The notes under the pieces: generated by a model
The model's database searches: none
Seen by the model: the letters and a program-made list of their open reading frames with translations, nothing else
What the model was told of the DNA's origin: nothing
In this document: piece by piece, positions 1-7,873 of the stretch
Position numbering within the stretch: position 1 is the first letter of the stretch
Layout of the letters: every line of letters begins with the position of its first letter
Source: Pseudomonadota bacterium
GTDB lineage: Bacteria > Pseudomonadota > Alphaproteobacteria > Rhizobiales > Aestuariivirgaceae
Assembly (NCBI GenBank): GCA_016522385.1
Contig: JAEKFU010000406.1
Coordinates: forward strand, 1-9,050
Length of the DNA stretch: 9,050 nt
Direction: 5' to 3'
Position numbers and translations under genes: made by a program

Positions 1-87
1 CAGACAAATTGGGCCACGCCAGCACCGCAACCCTGATACTCAACAGACCCTAGAGCGTGCGCTTGAAAATTACACTTGGGGTATCAT
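1..87. other. Left-edge stretch with no supported gene
   Basis: This stretch lies downstream of the stop codon of the leftward dehydrogenase gene. I see no start codon with a ribosome binding site, no tRNA-like fold and no GC-rich stem followed by a T run. A rightward frame is open from base 2 to 454, but it continues through the antisense of the dehydrogenase and looks like a shadow. The only small symmetry is AGCG-TG-CGCT at 54-63, too short to call a terminator. Confidence 0.5.
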
Positions 88-972
88 TCACGGCTTACGT
101 AGGTACTCGCAAAAAGTCTTGAGCGCCTCTTCAAGCGTACGGTCTTTGTTCATCGTTTCACGGGTCTCGCTGGCAAATGGTGTCTGTGCCAGCACCCGGA
201 AGACCTCCGCCGCTCCATCATGGAAACCGGAAGTGACGCCAGCTTCGGCAAATGTTGCGGCGATTTCTTCCATCTCGCCGATCCAACGCCCCGAATCGGC
301 TGGCAGACTTGGTACGCGAGCCTTCATGATCTCAAGCGCATGGCTTTGGCTGATCTGGAATTCCTCCAACAGCTCGGGTAGTACGCCAAGCTGCCTGGCG
401 GCCAACAGAACTGCTGTTTGCAGCGTCCAGGTGCCTTTGGTGAGCCCCGCATAGGTCATCTTGAGGGACGACGCCCGCCCTGGTTCATCGCCAATCGCGA
501 TCACGCTGAAACCCATGCCGTTCAACGCCAGCATTGGTGCAACATCGCGGCCCGACACATAGAACCGTGTGCCCCCGGCTTTGCCAGGAGCCAGCCCGAT
601 GATACCGGCATCGATGAACGGCGCATTAGCCTCATCCATGACTTTTGAGACTTCCGAAACGGTCTGCGGTGATACTGCATTGCAATCGACAAAGACAGGT
701 GTCCTGTCGGTTTTGCGCATCGCATCGGCAGTGTCACGCGCCAGATCAAGCGCAGATGCTGGCGGCAGGATTGACAGAATCAGCCCGGCTTGATTGACCG
801 CATTGGCGAGCGTTCCGACATCACGGATGCCAGCCGCGCTGGCCAGACTACGGGTCCGGTCGCTACGTTCTGAGAGCGCCGTGATAACTTCAAAACCATG
901 TTCGCGCAAAGCCCGGCCGACGCCGTGGCCCATGTCTCCCGGCATCAGGATGGCGATCGAGCTGAGATTCAT
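88..972 (-). CDS. NAD(P)-dependent oxidoreductase, DUF1932 / beta-hydroxyacid dehydrogenase-like
   Basis: This is a predicted cytoplasmic oxidoreductase of the 6-phosphogluconate / 3-hydroxyisobutyrate dehydrogenase superfamily, 294 residues from ATG 972. The N-terminal Rossmann fold opens with IAILMPGDMGHGVG (residues 6-19), a variant glycine-rich dinucleotide loop. A substrate-loop equivalent follows (FIDAGIIGLAPGKAGG). The helical C-terminal half carries LKMTYAGLTKG, with the presumed catalytic lysine at K171, and fits the DUF1932 type. The usual Asn four residues after that lysine is Ala here. The frame extends upstream to TTG 981, but ATG 972 is preferred because AAGGA lies about 9 bases before it. 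The gene begins 18 bases after the stop of the GGT-like gene and is probably cotranscribed with it. The substrate is unknown; it may reduce or oxidise an intermediate produced by the neighbouring amidases. The family call is firm, the role is not. Confidence 0.85.
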   Translation of the reverse strand: MNLSSIAILMPGDMGHGVGRALREHGFEVITALSERSDRTRSLASAAGIRDVGTLANAVNQAGLILSILPPASALDLARDTADAMRKTDRTPVFVDCNAVSPQTVSEVSKVMDEANAPFIDAGIIGLAPGKAGGTRFYVSGRDVAPMLALNGMGFSVIAIGDEPGRASSLKMTYAGLTKGTWTLQTAVLLAARQLGVLPELLEEFQISQSHALEIMKARVPSLPADSGRWIGEMEEIAATFAEAGVTSGFHDGAAEVFRVLAQTPFASETRETMNKDRTLEEALKTFCEYLRKP

Positions 973-990
973 CAACAGCAATCCTTCGAA

Positions 991-2586
991 CTAATAGCCG
1001 ATCGCGCAACCGTCCTTGCGCGGGTCTGAGCCGCCGGTCAGTACCCCCGACCCCCAGTCGATCCAGATTGCCTGGGCGCCACCAATGGGTTTGTTTGGCC
1101 TAACCAATCGCTGGCCCCGTGCGGTGAGCTCCGCTCTAATGGCTTCCGGCACGGTTCCTTCCACTTCAACGTCTCCGCTGAATGGATTGACCATGGTCCG
1201 TGGACGGTCCATCGCCTCCTGAATGTCGAAATCATAGTCGAACAACCCGGTCAGGAACTGCATGTGCCCAAAGGCCTGGTACTGTCCGCCCATCACACCA
1301 AATGACATGACCACTCTGTCGGCCTTGGTGACCATTCCGGGAATGATGGTATGCAGCGGTCGTTTGCCACCCTCGATGCGGTTGGGGCTTTCCGGTTCGA
1401 GCGAGAACCCGGTGCCGCGGCTGTGCAGCAGAACGCCCGTGTTGGGTTCGGTCAGGCCGGCACCAAAACTGTCAAATAGCGTGTTGATGAAGCTGCAGGC
1501 ATTGCGGTCCCTGTCGACAACAGAAATATATACAGTGTCATTGTGCCGAGGCAGCTCGATCTCGGCCGGCGGCTCGTTGGCTTTTTGTGGATCGATGGCC
1601 GCGCGAATACGCGCCGCATAGTCCTGCGACAGCAGCTCGTCGACTGGTACATGGGCATAGGCCGGATCGGCCAGATAAACCGTACGCGCGCGATAAGCCA
1701 GGCGGGCCGCCTCTAGTTCGGTGTGAAGCCGATCTACCGTGATCGGGCCCGCCGCTTCAGGCTCATAACCGCGCATGATATTGAGCAGCAATAGGGCGAT
1801 GACCCCCTGGCCGTTGGGCGGGCACTCGTGCACCATGTAACCGCGAAACTCGGTAGAGATTGGCGTGACGTAATTACCCTGAGTGGCGGCAAAGTCTTCC
1901 AATGTATGCAGCCCGCCTTTGCTCTTCAGATAGTCGACAAGGTGATGGGCGACCTCGCCGTGATAAAACGCATCGCGCCCCTCATCGGCAATGGTCTGCA
2001 ATGTGCCGGCAAGCGCCGGCAGATGCATCATCTGGCCGACCTCGGGGATCTTGCCGTACGGCAGATAAATGTCCGCGGTGCTCTTTTCCGCCTGCAGCAA
2101 CGCGGCACAGCCGGCAAAATCAGCGTGCACGCGCGATGAGACGGGAAATCCGTCCCGTGCATACCGGATGGCCGGCTGCAGAAGCTCGCCGAGCGGCAAC
2201 CTGCCGTGGTCACGGATCAGCTTGTCCCATCCGTCAATGGCAGACGGAACCGTCACCGCATGCGGCGTGTTTTGCTCGATTGTGTCGATGCCATTGTCCT
2301 TAAACCATTTCACATTGGCCGCCGCCGGCGCCTTGCCCGAGCCGTTGAACGCGGTAATGTCCGCCGATCCCTCCTTTGAGAACAGGCAGAAACAGTCGCC
2401 GCCGATGCCGGTCGAGCCCGGTTCCACAACGCATTGCACGGCGCATGCGGCAACTGCGGCATCCATGGCATTGCCGCCGGCCTTGAGTACATCGATCGCA
2501 ACCTGGCTCGACAGTGGATGGGAGGTGCAGGCCATGCCGTGCGGCGAATGCACGGGGGAGCGTCCCGGTTGTTCAAGGTCTCGCAT
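991..2586 (-). CDS. Gamma-glutamyltransferase-fold Ntn-hydrolase, possibly an oxamate-amidohydrolase-like amidase
   Basis: This is an N-terminal-nucleophile hydrolase of the gamma-glutamyltranspeptidase family, 531 residues, with no signal peptide and so probably cytoplasmic. The N-terminal part shows the family core (HPLSSQVAIDVLKAGGNAMD, then EPGSTGIGGDCF at 55-66). The self-cleavage site is H-N-D-T at 348-351, giving a predicted 350-residue large subunit and a 181-residue small subunit starting at nucleophile T351 (TVYISVVDRDRNACSF). Later motifs are RGTGFS (390-395), GGKRPLHTIIPG (406-417) and GVMGGQYQAFGH (430-441). The Arg and Asp that hold the glutamyl group in true GGTs are absent: NGSGKAP (81-87) and G393 stand there. 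Glutathione is therefore an unlikely substrate. HpxW-type oxamate amidohydrolases and related amide acylases are better comparisons, though I cannot choose among them. GAGGTGA lies 7 bases before ATG 2586. It is the first gene of a leftward pair. Confidence 0.9.
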   Translation of the reverse strand: MRDLEQPGRSPVHSPHGMACTSHPLSSQVAIDVLKAGGNAMDAAVAACAVQCVVEPGSTGIGGDCFCLFSKEGSADITAFNGSGKAPAAANVKWFKDNGIDTIEQNTPHAVTVPSAIDGWDKLIRDHGRLPLGELLQPAIRYARDGFPVSSRVHADFAGCAALLQAEKSTADIYLPYGKIPEVGQMMHLPALAGTLQTIADEGRDAFYHGEVAHHLVDYLKSKGGLHTLEDFAATQGNYVTPISTEFRGYMVHECPPNGQGVIALLLLNIMRGYEPEAAGPITVDRLHTELEAARLAYRARTVYLADPAYAHVPVDELLSQDYAARIRAAIDPQKANEPPAEIELPRHNDTVYISVVDRDRNACSFINTLFDSFGAGLTEPNTGVLLHSRGTGFSLEPESPNRIEGGKRPLHTIIPGMVTKADRVVMSFGVMGGQYQAFGHMQFLTGLFDYDFDIQEAMDRPRTMVNPFSGDVEVEGTVPEAIRAELTARGQRLVRPNKPIGGAQAIWIDWGSGVLTGGSDPRKDGCAIGY

Positions 2587-2593
2587 TCTTAAG

Positions 2594-2600
2594 TCACCTC
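2594..2600 (-). promoter_or_regulatory. Strong ribosome binding site of the GGT-like gene
   Basis: On the minus strand the sequence reads GAGGTGA, a close complement of the 16S anti-Shine-Dalgarno tail, and ends 7 bases before ATG 2586. It fixes that start over the internal Met18. Confidence 0.7.
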
Positions 2601-2703
2601 TTTGGTTATTCTGCTGCGCTGTTCGCCAGCCCAGTCAGCGGGAAGTCTCACGGAGCAGGATTTGCATCAGCCAAGCTCCCGGCTATAGTTCCCGTTCACG
2701 CTC

Positions 2704-2715
2704 ATCGGCCCCGAT
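2704..2715. repeat. Short inverted repeat ATCGG-N2-CCGAT, candidate operator
   Basis: Two perfect 5-base arms are separated by CC, inside the divergent intergenic region and about midway between the two CTATAGT copies. The size fits a small dimeric regulator half-site pair, but such a short repeat can arise by chance in GC-rich DNA. Confidence 0.3.
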
Positions 2716-2774
2716 AAGCACGGACAGCGATGCGAGTTCTATAGTACGCCAGATGGCAAAACAGGGAGGGTTAA

Positions 2775-3737
2775 ATGAAGAAATTTCTCACCGCGGCATT
2801 AGCACTATCGGCGATCGCGCTTGCCGGCACCACATCCGCCAGCGCGGCAGATATTCCATGCAGCACCGCCAAGCTGATTGTGCCGTGGAAAGCCGGCGGT
2901 GGTACGCATGTCATCTTCTCGATTTTTGAGAAGACCATCCAACAGCTCGATGTCACGCCGAAGATCAAGGTTGTGACCATACCGGGCCAAGGCGGCAACA
3001 AGGGCGCCAAGGAGGCCGCCAAGGCCAAGCCGGACGGATGCACGCTGTTTGCTATCCACCAGAGTGCCATCACCAGTTATCTCAATGGCCGGATCGACTT
3101 CCAGTTTGATAATTTCGAGACCGTCGCGTTGCTGACCTCCACACCGGACATTGTCGGTGCCGCCGGCAATGTACCCTGGAAGAGCCTGGACGATCTGAAA
3201 AAGGCCGCAATGGACGCCCCCGGCACCATCAAGACAGGCGCCACGTTCGGGTCCACCAGCCAGTTCATGTGGCTGCTGATGGAAGACATAACAGGCATGA
3301 AGTTCAGTTACGTGCCCTATGACGGCACCCGTCAGCGCATGACCGCGTTGTTGTCCGGCGCCATTCAGCTTGGTACCCTAAATGTTGCTTCCGGTCGCAA
3401 ATACATGGAGTCAGGCGAGCTCAAGGCTTTTGGCATTGCCGCTGAGGAACGCCCCAAACACCTGCCTGATCTTCCGACCCTGAAGGAGCAGGGCGTCGAT
3501 CTGATTTATGCATTGAAGCGCGGCATCGTAGCACCAAAGGACACACCGGCCGATGTGATTGCCCATTGGTCCGAAGTCTTCAAGAAGGCTGCGGGCGATG
3601 CTGAACTGCTCAAGCAGATGGACGCCAAGGGCACCGATGTGAAATGGGTGGGCCCTGAAGGCTACCGCGAGTGGGCGGCCAAGACCTATGCCGACCATGA
3701 AAAGGTCGCCATCAAGATCGGCATGTACAAGAAGTAG
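2775..3737 (+). CDS. tctC: TTT transporter periplasmic substrate-binding protein (TctC/Bug family)
   Basis: This is the extracytoplasmic solute receptor of a tripartite tricarboxylate transporter, 320 residues. It captures a small, probably carboxylate-bearing, solute in the periplasm and hands it to the TctAB membrane proteins. Residues 1-24 are a Sec signal peptide (MKKF, a hydrophobic run, then SASA before ADIPC). The first ligand loop is VPWKAGGGTH (36-45) and the second is IPGQGGNKGAKEAA (69-82) followed by PDGCTLF. Family members usually have Asp where H45 stands. C29 and C89 could form a disulfide in the periplasm. The C-terminal half shows the usual family pattern of VPYDGTRQRMTALLSG and FGIAAEERPKHLPDLPTLKEQG. 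GGGAGGG lies 4 bases before ATG 2775. It is the first gene of the rightward operon. The ligand is unknown. Confidence 0.93.
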   Translation: MKKFLTAALALSAIALAGTTSASAADIPCSTAKLIVPWKAGGGTHVIFSIFEKTIQQLDVTPKIKVVTIPGQGGNKGAKEAAKAKPDGCTLFAIHQSAITSYLNGRIDFQFDNFETVALLTSTPDIVGAAGNVPWKSLDDLKKAAMDAPGTIKTGATFGSTSQFMWLLMEDITGMKFSYVPYDGTRQRMTALLSGAIQLGTLNVASGRKYMESGELKAFGIAAEERPKHLPDLPTLKEQGVDLIYALKRGIVAPKDTPADVIAHWSEVFKKAAGDAELLKQMDAKGTDVKWVGPEGYREWAAKTYADHEKVAIKIGMYKK

Positions 3738-3753
3738 GCTGAATGGCCCGTGT

Positions 3754-3775
3754 CGGCGGTGGCAATTGACCGCCG
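3754..3775 (+). other. Stem-loop between tctC and tctB
   Basis: CGGCGGT (3754-3760) pairs perfectly with ACCGCCG (3769-3775) across an 8-base loop, starting 17 bases after the tctC stop. No T run follows, so a full intrinsic terminator is unlikely. In many transport operons a hairpin just after the binding-protein gene protects the upstream mRNA or dampens read-through, giving more binding protein than membrane subunit. That role is inferred here. Confidence 0.45.
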
Positions 3776-3811
3776 CCGGCATTTCTCACTTAACCGACCC
3801 TCGAGGCTCAC

Positions 3812-4312
3812 ATGACCCGCATTAATCGCGACGCCGTCATCGCGATCTTCTTGCTGCTCGTATGCGGGGTATTTTTCTGGGCCAGCTTCGACATCCGTCA
3901 GCCGGATTATGGCACGTTGAAACCGTCGACCTGGCCGCGCGTCATTTTGGTCGTCCTCGCCCTTCTTTCGCTAATCTATCTGGTGCAATCGCTGGCGCGC
4001 GGCCCGGAACCGGCCCATGAGGACATTAGTGACAGGCCACACGGCCTGCATGGCCGGCTGTCGCACTGGAGGAATGTGTTGTGGTGTTTCGGCCTGTTCG
4101 TGCTTTATCTGTCGACCATGCCGATCCTCGGCATGCTCATTGGCGGGATCTGTTTCGTCTTCCTGCTGCTATGTGCCCTTGGCGGCTGGCAACCGCGACA
4201 ACTGGCGTTGCACGCCGTGATCGCCGGCGTGGCCGTCGGCGGCATGTGGAGCGTCTTCACCTATGGCCTCGGCGTTATCCTGCCGACCGGTGTCATCTTC
4301 AGCGCGTTCTGA
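3812..4312 (+). CDS. tctB: TTT transporter small membrane subunit TctB
   Basis: This is the small integral membrane subunit of the tripartite tricarboxylate transporter, 166 residues, the usual family size. Hydrophobic segments lie at about 9-26 (VIAIFLLLVCGVFFW), 42-60 (PRVILVVLALLSLIYLV), 90-128 (probably two helices around STMPILGMLIGG) and 133-163 (a helix and re-entrant stretch ending YGLGVILPTGVIF). A hydrophilic loop rich in His, Arg and Asp links the second and third. The sequence DIRQPDYGTLKPSTWPR after helix 1 matches the characteristic TctB pattern in which an uptake-related loop ends in WPR. GAGG lies 5 bases before ATG 3812. It sits 74 bases after tctC, and its TGA overlaps the ribosome binding site of tctA, as expected for coupled translation. 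TctB sequences diverge fast, so the call leans partly on position. Confidence 0.9.
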   Translation: MTRINRDAVIAIFLLLVCGVFFWASFDIRQPDYGTLKPSTWPRVILVVLALLSLIYLVQSLARGPEPAHEDISDRPHGLHGRLSHWRNVLWCFGLFVLYLSTMPILGMLIGGICFVFLLLCALGGWQPRQLALHAVIAGVAVGGMWSVFTYGLGVILPTGVIFSAF

Positions 4313-4321
4313 GGAAACCCC

Positions 4322-5971
<1,650 letters not shown>

Positions 5972-5990
5972 CCTGTGATGGAGATTGATT

Positions 5991-6815
5991 GTGATCAGTA
6001 AAGGAGATGTCATCCGGTTGGGCATTGCAGGCCTAGGCGCCATTGGCATGAAAGTCGCCCGTGCGGTCGATCGGGGTGACATTCCCGGGTTTCGCCTCAC
6101 GGCCGTCTCGGCGAATGATAAAGATCGGGCCAAGGCTCGGATTGCCGACTTCCAAACACCTCCCGAAGTCACCGGACTGGCAGGGCTTTCGGAGCGTGCC
6201 GATGTGGTGGTCGACTGCGCCCCGGCGTCCGTGTTCGCCGAAGTCGCCGGCCCGGCAATTGCCAGAGGCCGCTGCCTGATGCCCCTGTCCGTTGGTGCCC
6301 TGTTAGAACACATGGATTTGGTCGATCAGGCAACGCAGACAGGCGCCCGGATCATTGTGCCGTCCGGCGCCATGCTCGGTCTTGACACGGTGCGCGCCAT
6401 GGCCGTCGGCACCATCCACCGGGTTGTTCTGCAGACCCGCAAACCGCCTGCTGGCCTTGCCGACGCACCTCATCTTGTCAAAAACAATATCGAAATCGAA
6501 AACCTCACTGAGGCAAAGCGCGTCTTCAAGGGCACGGCCGGTGAGGCTGCAAAGGCGTTTCCGGCAAACGTCAATGTCGCCGCCGCCCTGGCCTTGGCAG
6601 GGATCGGCCCAGAGCGGACCGAGGTTGAAGTATGGGCCGATCCGGCAATCGACCGCAACCGCCAGTCGGTGACGATTGAGTCCGACACCGGCGAGGCCGT
6701 CATGACCATCAACAACATTCCATCTGAGGAAAACCCTCGCACTGGCAAGATTGTTGCCAACAGCGTCATCGCTGCCCTGCAGCGCATGACCGCGCCATTG
6801 GTTGCCGGCACTTGA
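5991..6815 (+). CDS. Aspartate-dehydrogenase-like NAD(P)-dependent oxidoreductase (DUF108 family), active-site His replaced
   Basis: This belongs to the L-aspartate dehydrogenase family, whose members convert aspartate to iminosuccinate/oxaloacetate plus ammonium, or the reverse. From GTG 5991 it has 274 residues. The N-terminal Rossmann loop is LGIAGLGAIG, followed by a DVVVDCAPASVF segment. The family core is present: VPSGAMLGLDTVRA, then FPANVNVAAALALAGIG, ADPAIDRN and NIPSEENPRTGKIVANSV. Where characterised enzymes read N-x-H with a catalytic His, this protein reads N-R-Q, with Gln at residue 225. That casts doubt on aspartate activity. The start is uncertain: TTG 5985 has only 1 base after GGAG, GTG 5991 has a 7-base spacing, and TTG 6018 lies 11 bases after AAGGAG. 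The gene follows tctA by 19 bases and should be in the same operon. Family is sure, substrate is not. Confidence 0.87.
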   Translation: MISKGDVIRLGIAGLGAIGMKVARAVDRGDIPGFRLTAVSANDKDRAKARIADFQTPPEVTGLAGLSERADVVVDCAPASVFAEVAGPAIARGRCLMPLSVGALLEHMDLVDQATQTGARIIVPSGAMLGLDTVRAMAVGTIHRVVLQTRKPPAGLADAPHLVKNNIEIENLTEAKRVFKGTAGEAAKAFPANVNVAAALALAGIGPERTEVEVWADPAIDRNRQSVTIESDTGEAVMTINNIPSEENPRTGKIVANSVIAALQRMTAPLVAGT

Positions 6816-6904
6816 ATGCTCGCTGCGGCCAAGCGGGTTTGAAAAAGTGTTGTGTTGCTCTAGGGTGATTTTGAAAGACGGCTGCCATTTCCGGAGGCTT
6901 CCCC
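6816..6904 (+). other. Intergenic gap between the dehydrogenase-like and amidase genes
   Basis: This 89-base gap is wider than the tctB-tctA and tctA-dehydrogenase spacings. TTGAAA (6839-6844) and TAGGGT (6861-6866), 16 bases apart, make only a weak sigma-70 pair. A 4-base CGCT/AGCG pairing is too short to be a terminator. A clear GGAGG (6893-6897) lies 7 bases before the amidase start. A secondary promoter is possible but not shown. Confidence 0.35.
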
Positions 6905-7759
6905 ATGACCGACGCCCGCAAGATGACCGTTTCGGCGATCCAGATCACCGCGGTAGATGGCGAAAAGGCGGACACCGTCGACAAGATGATGGGCCTCATC
7001 GATGAGGCCGGTGGGCGCGGCACTGACTTCTGCGTTTTGCCGGAATTGTGGACTGGTCTCGGGTTTTCCGACGAAAACGTCTATCGCGAGATCGCTGAAC
7101 CGATTCCCGGTCCGGTCACCAGACAGTTGTCGGAAAAGGCGCGCCGTTTCGGGATGTATATCGCCGGTTCGATCTATGAGGATGCTGGCAATGGCGATTA
7201 TCACAACTCGCTCCCCCTGATCTCACCCGACGGCGAGGTTCTCGGCGTATACCGCAAGACCCATCTCTTCGATGCCCCAAACCGCACTGATATCCCATCC
7301 GGCATTATGGAATCCAAGAAGGTCAAGCCGGGCTCGTCATTGGACGTCTACACGACCAATCTGGCACGGGTTGGCCTGTCAGTCTGTTCGGACCTGCGCT
7401 TTCCGGAAATCTATCGCGACATGGCGCTTCAAGGTGCCGAAATCATGGTTTGCGCTTCGGCATTCTTGAGCCCCCGGCACGATCACTGGGAGTTCTTTCT
7501 GCGTTCGCGGGCCACCGAGAACCAGTGCTACGTCGTAGCGTCCGGCCAGTATGGTACTGAACCCAAATCAGGCATCTCTTTCGTCGGTCGCAGCATGATC
7601 GTGGATCCCTGGGGCACGATCATTGCCACGGCTTCGGATGAAGAGGGCGTTGTCACCGCCCATATCGATCTCGATTTCATCCGCGAAGTACGTGGCCGCT
7701 ACCCCCTTATGGACCAGCGCCGTCCAGAACTCTACAGCACTTTGCTGAGCGGTGTTTGA
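6905..7759 (+). CDS. Nitrilase-superfamily carbon-nitrogen hydrolase, omega-amidase/Nit-like
   Basis: This is a cytoplasmic amidase of the nitrilase superfamily, 284 residues, hydrolysing a carboxamide C-N bond to acid plus ammonia through a cysteine thioester. The catalytic triad is complete: E47 in VLPELW, K118 in YRKTHLF and C161 in VCSDLRFPE. The E near the second motif and later segments such as HWEFFLRSRATENQCYVVAS and SMIVDPWGTIIA resemble the Nit/omega-amidase branch, whose members deamidate alpha-keto-acid amides or deaminated glutathione. The residue after the nucleophile is Ser where that branch often has Tyr. GGAGG lies 7 bases before ATG 6905. It is the last gene of the rightward operon, 89 bases after the dehydrogenase-like gene. 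Together with the GGT-fold enzyme it gives the locus a second, unrelated amide hydrolase. The branch assignment is tentative, the family is certain. Confidence 0.92.
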   Translation: MTDARKMTVSAIQITAVDGEKADTVDKMMGLIDEAGGRGTDFCVLPELWTGLGFSDENVYREIAEPIPGPVTRQLSEKARRFGMYIAGSIYEDAGNGDYHNSLPLISPDGEVLGVYRKTHLFDAPNRTDIPSGIMESKKVKPGSSLDVYTTNLARVGLSVCSDLRFPEIYRDMALQGAEIMVCASAFLSPRHDHWEFFLRSRATENQCYVVASGQYGTEPKSGISFVGRSMIVDPWGTIIATASDEEGVVTAHIDLDFIREVRGRYPLMDQRRPELYSTLLSGV

Positions 7760-7821
7760 TCTAGCGTTAACGAGGGCACCACGGCGCCAAATCTCATGCG
7801 TTAGCCTACTTGCACGGCCAT

Positions 7822-7865
7822 TCGTCCCTCCCAAACGTTCCCGCGCTGAACGGCGGCAGGGATGA
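7822..7865. other. Nested inverted repeats between convergent genes
   Basis: An outer pair, TCGTCCCT (7822-7829) with AGGGATGA (7858-7865), contains one G-T wobble. It encloses an inner pair, CGTTC (7836-7840) with GAACG (7848-7852), around a 7-base loop. It sits in the 114-base gap between the converging amidase and dtd genes, where a shared transcription end is expected. No T run follows on either strand, so at best it is a factor-dependent or imperfect terminator. Confidence 0.25.
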
Positions 7866-7873
7866 GCAGTACC

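Larger units (their letters stand above)
2587..2774. promoter_or_regulatory. Divergent promoter region between the amidase pair and the TTT operon
   Basis: This 188-base gap between two divergent starts must carry the promoters of both operons. The heptamer CTATAGT occurs twice in the same orientation, at 2683-2689 and 2739-2745; each includes TATAGT, a 5-of-6 match to a -10 box. TTGCAT at 2662-2667 lies 16 bases before the first TATAGT and is a plausible but weak -35 for rightward transcription. Between the two copies sits the inverted repeat ATCGG-CC-CCGAT (2704-2715), a possible operator half-site pair. No convincing leftward promoter stands out. The arrangement suggests that one transcription factor, encoded elsewhere, controls both directions. 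Promoter details are inference. Confidence 0.55.

Noticed and set aside
2..454. Rightward frame open from the window edge
   Set aside because: Most of it is antisense to the dehydrogenase gene, with a Ser/Ala-rich translation and no recognisable domain. The real gene on the other strand explains the open frame.
991..2586. Calling the GGT-fold gene a glutathione-degrading gamma-glutamyltranspeptidase
   Set aside because: It lacks the signal peptide usual for bacterial GGT and the Arg and Asp that bind the glutamyl group, so only the fold and the Thr nucleophile are claimed.
2069..2929. Long rightward open frame of 286 codons
   Set aside because: It lies antisense to the GGT-like gene, crosses the divergent promoter region and ends inside tctC out of frame. 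Its composition is typical of a shadow frame, and it has no family resemblance.
6839..6866. Possible internal promoter before the amidase gene
   Set aside because: TTGAAA is reasonable, but the paired TAGGGT matches only three of six -10 positions, so it is mentioned in the gap entry and not called a promoter.
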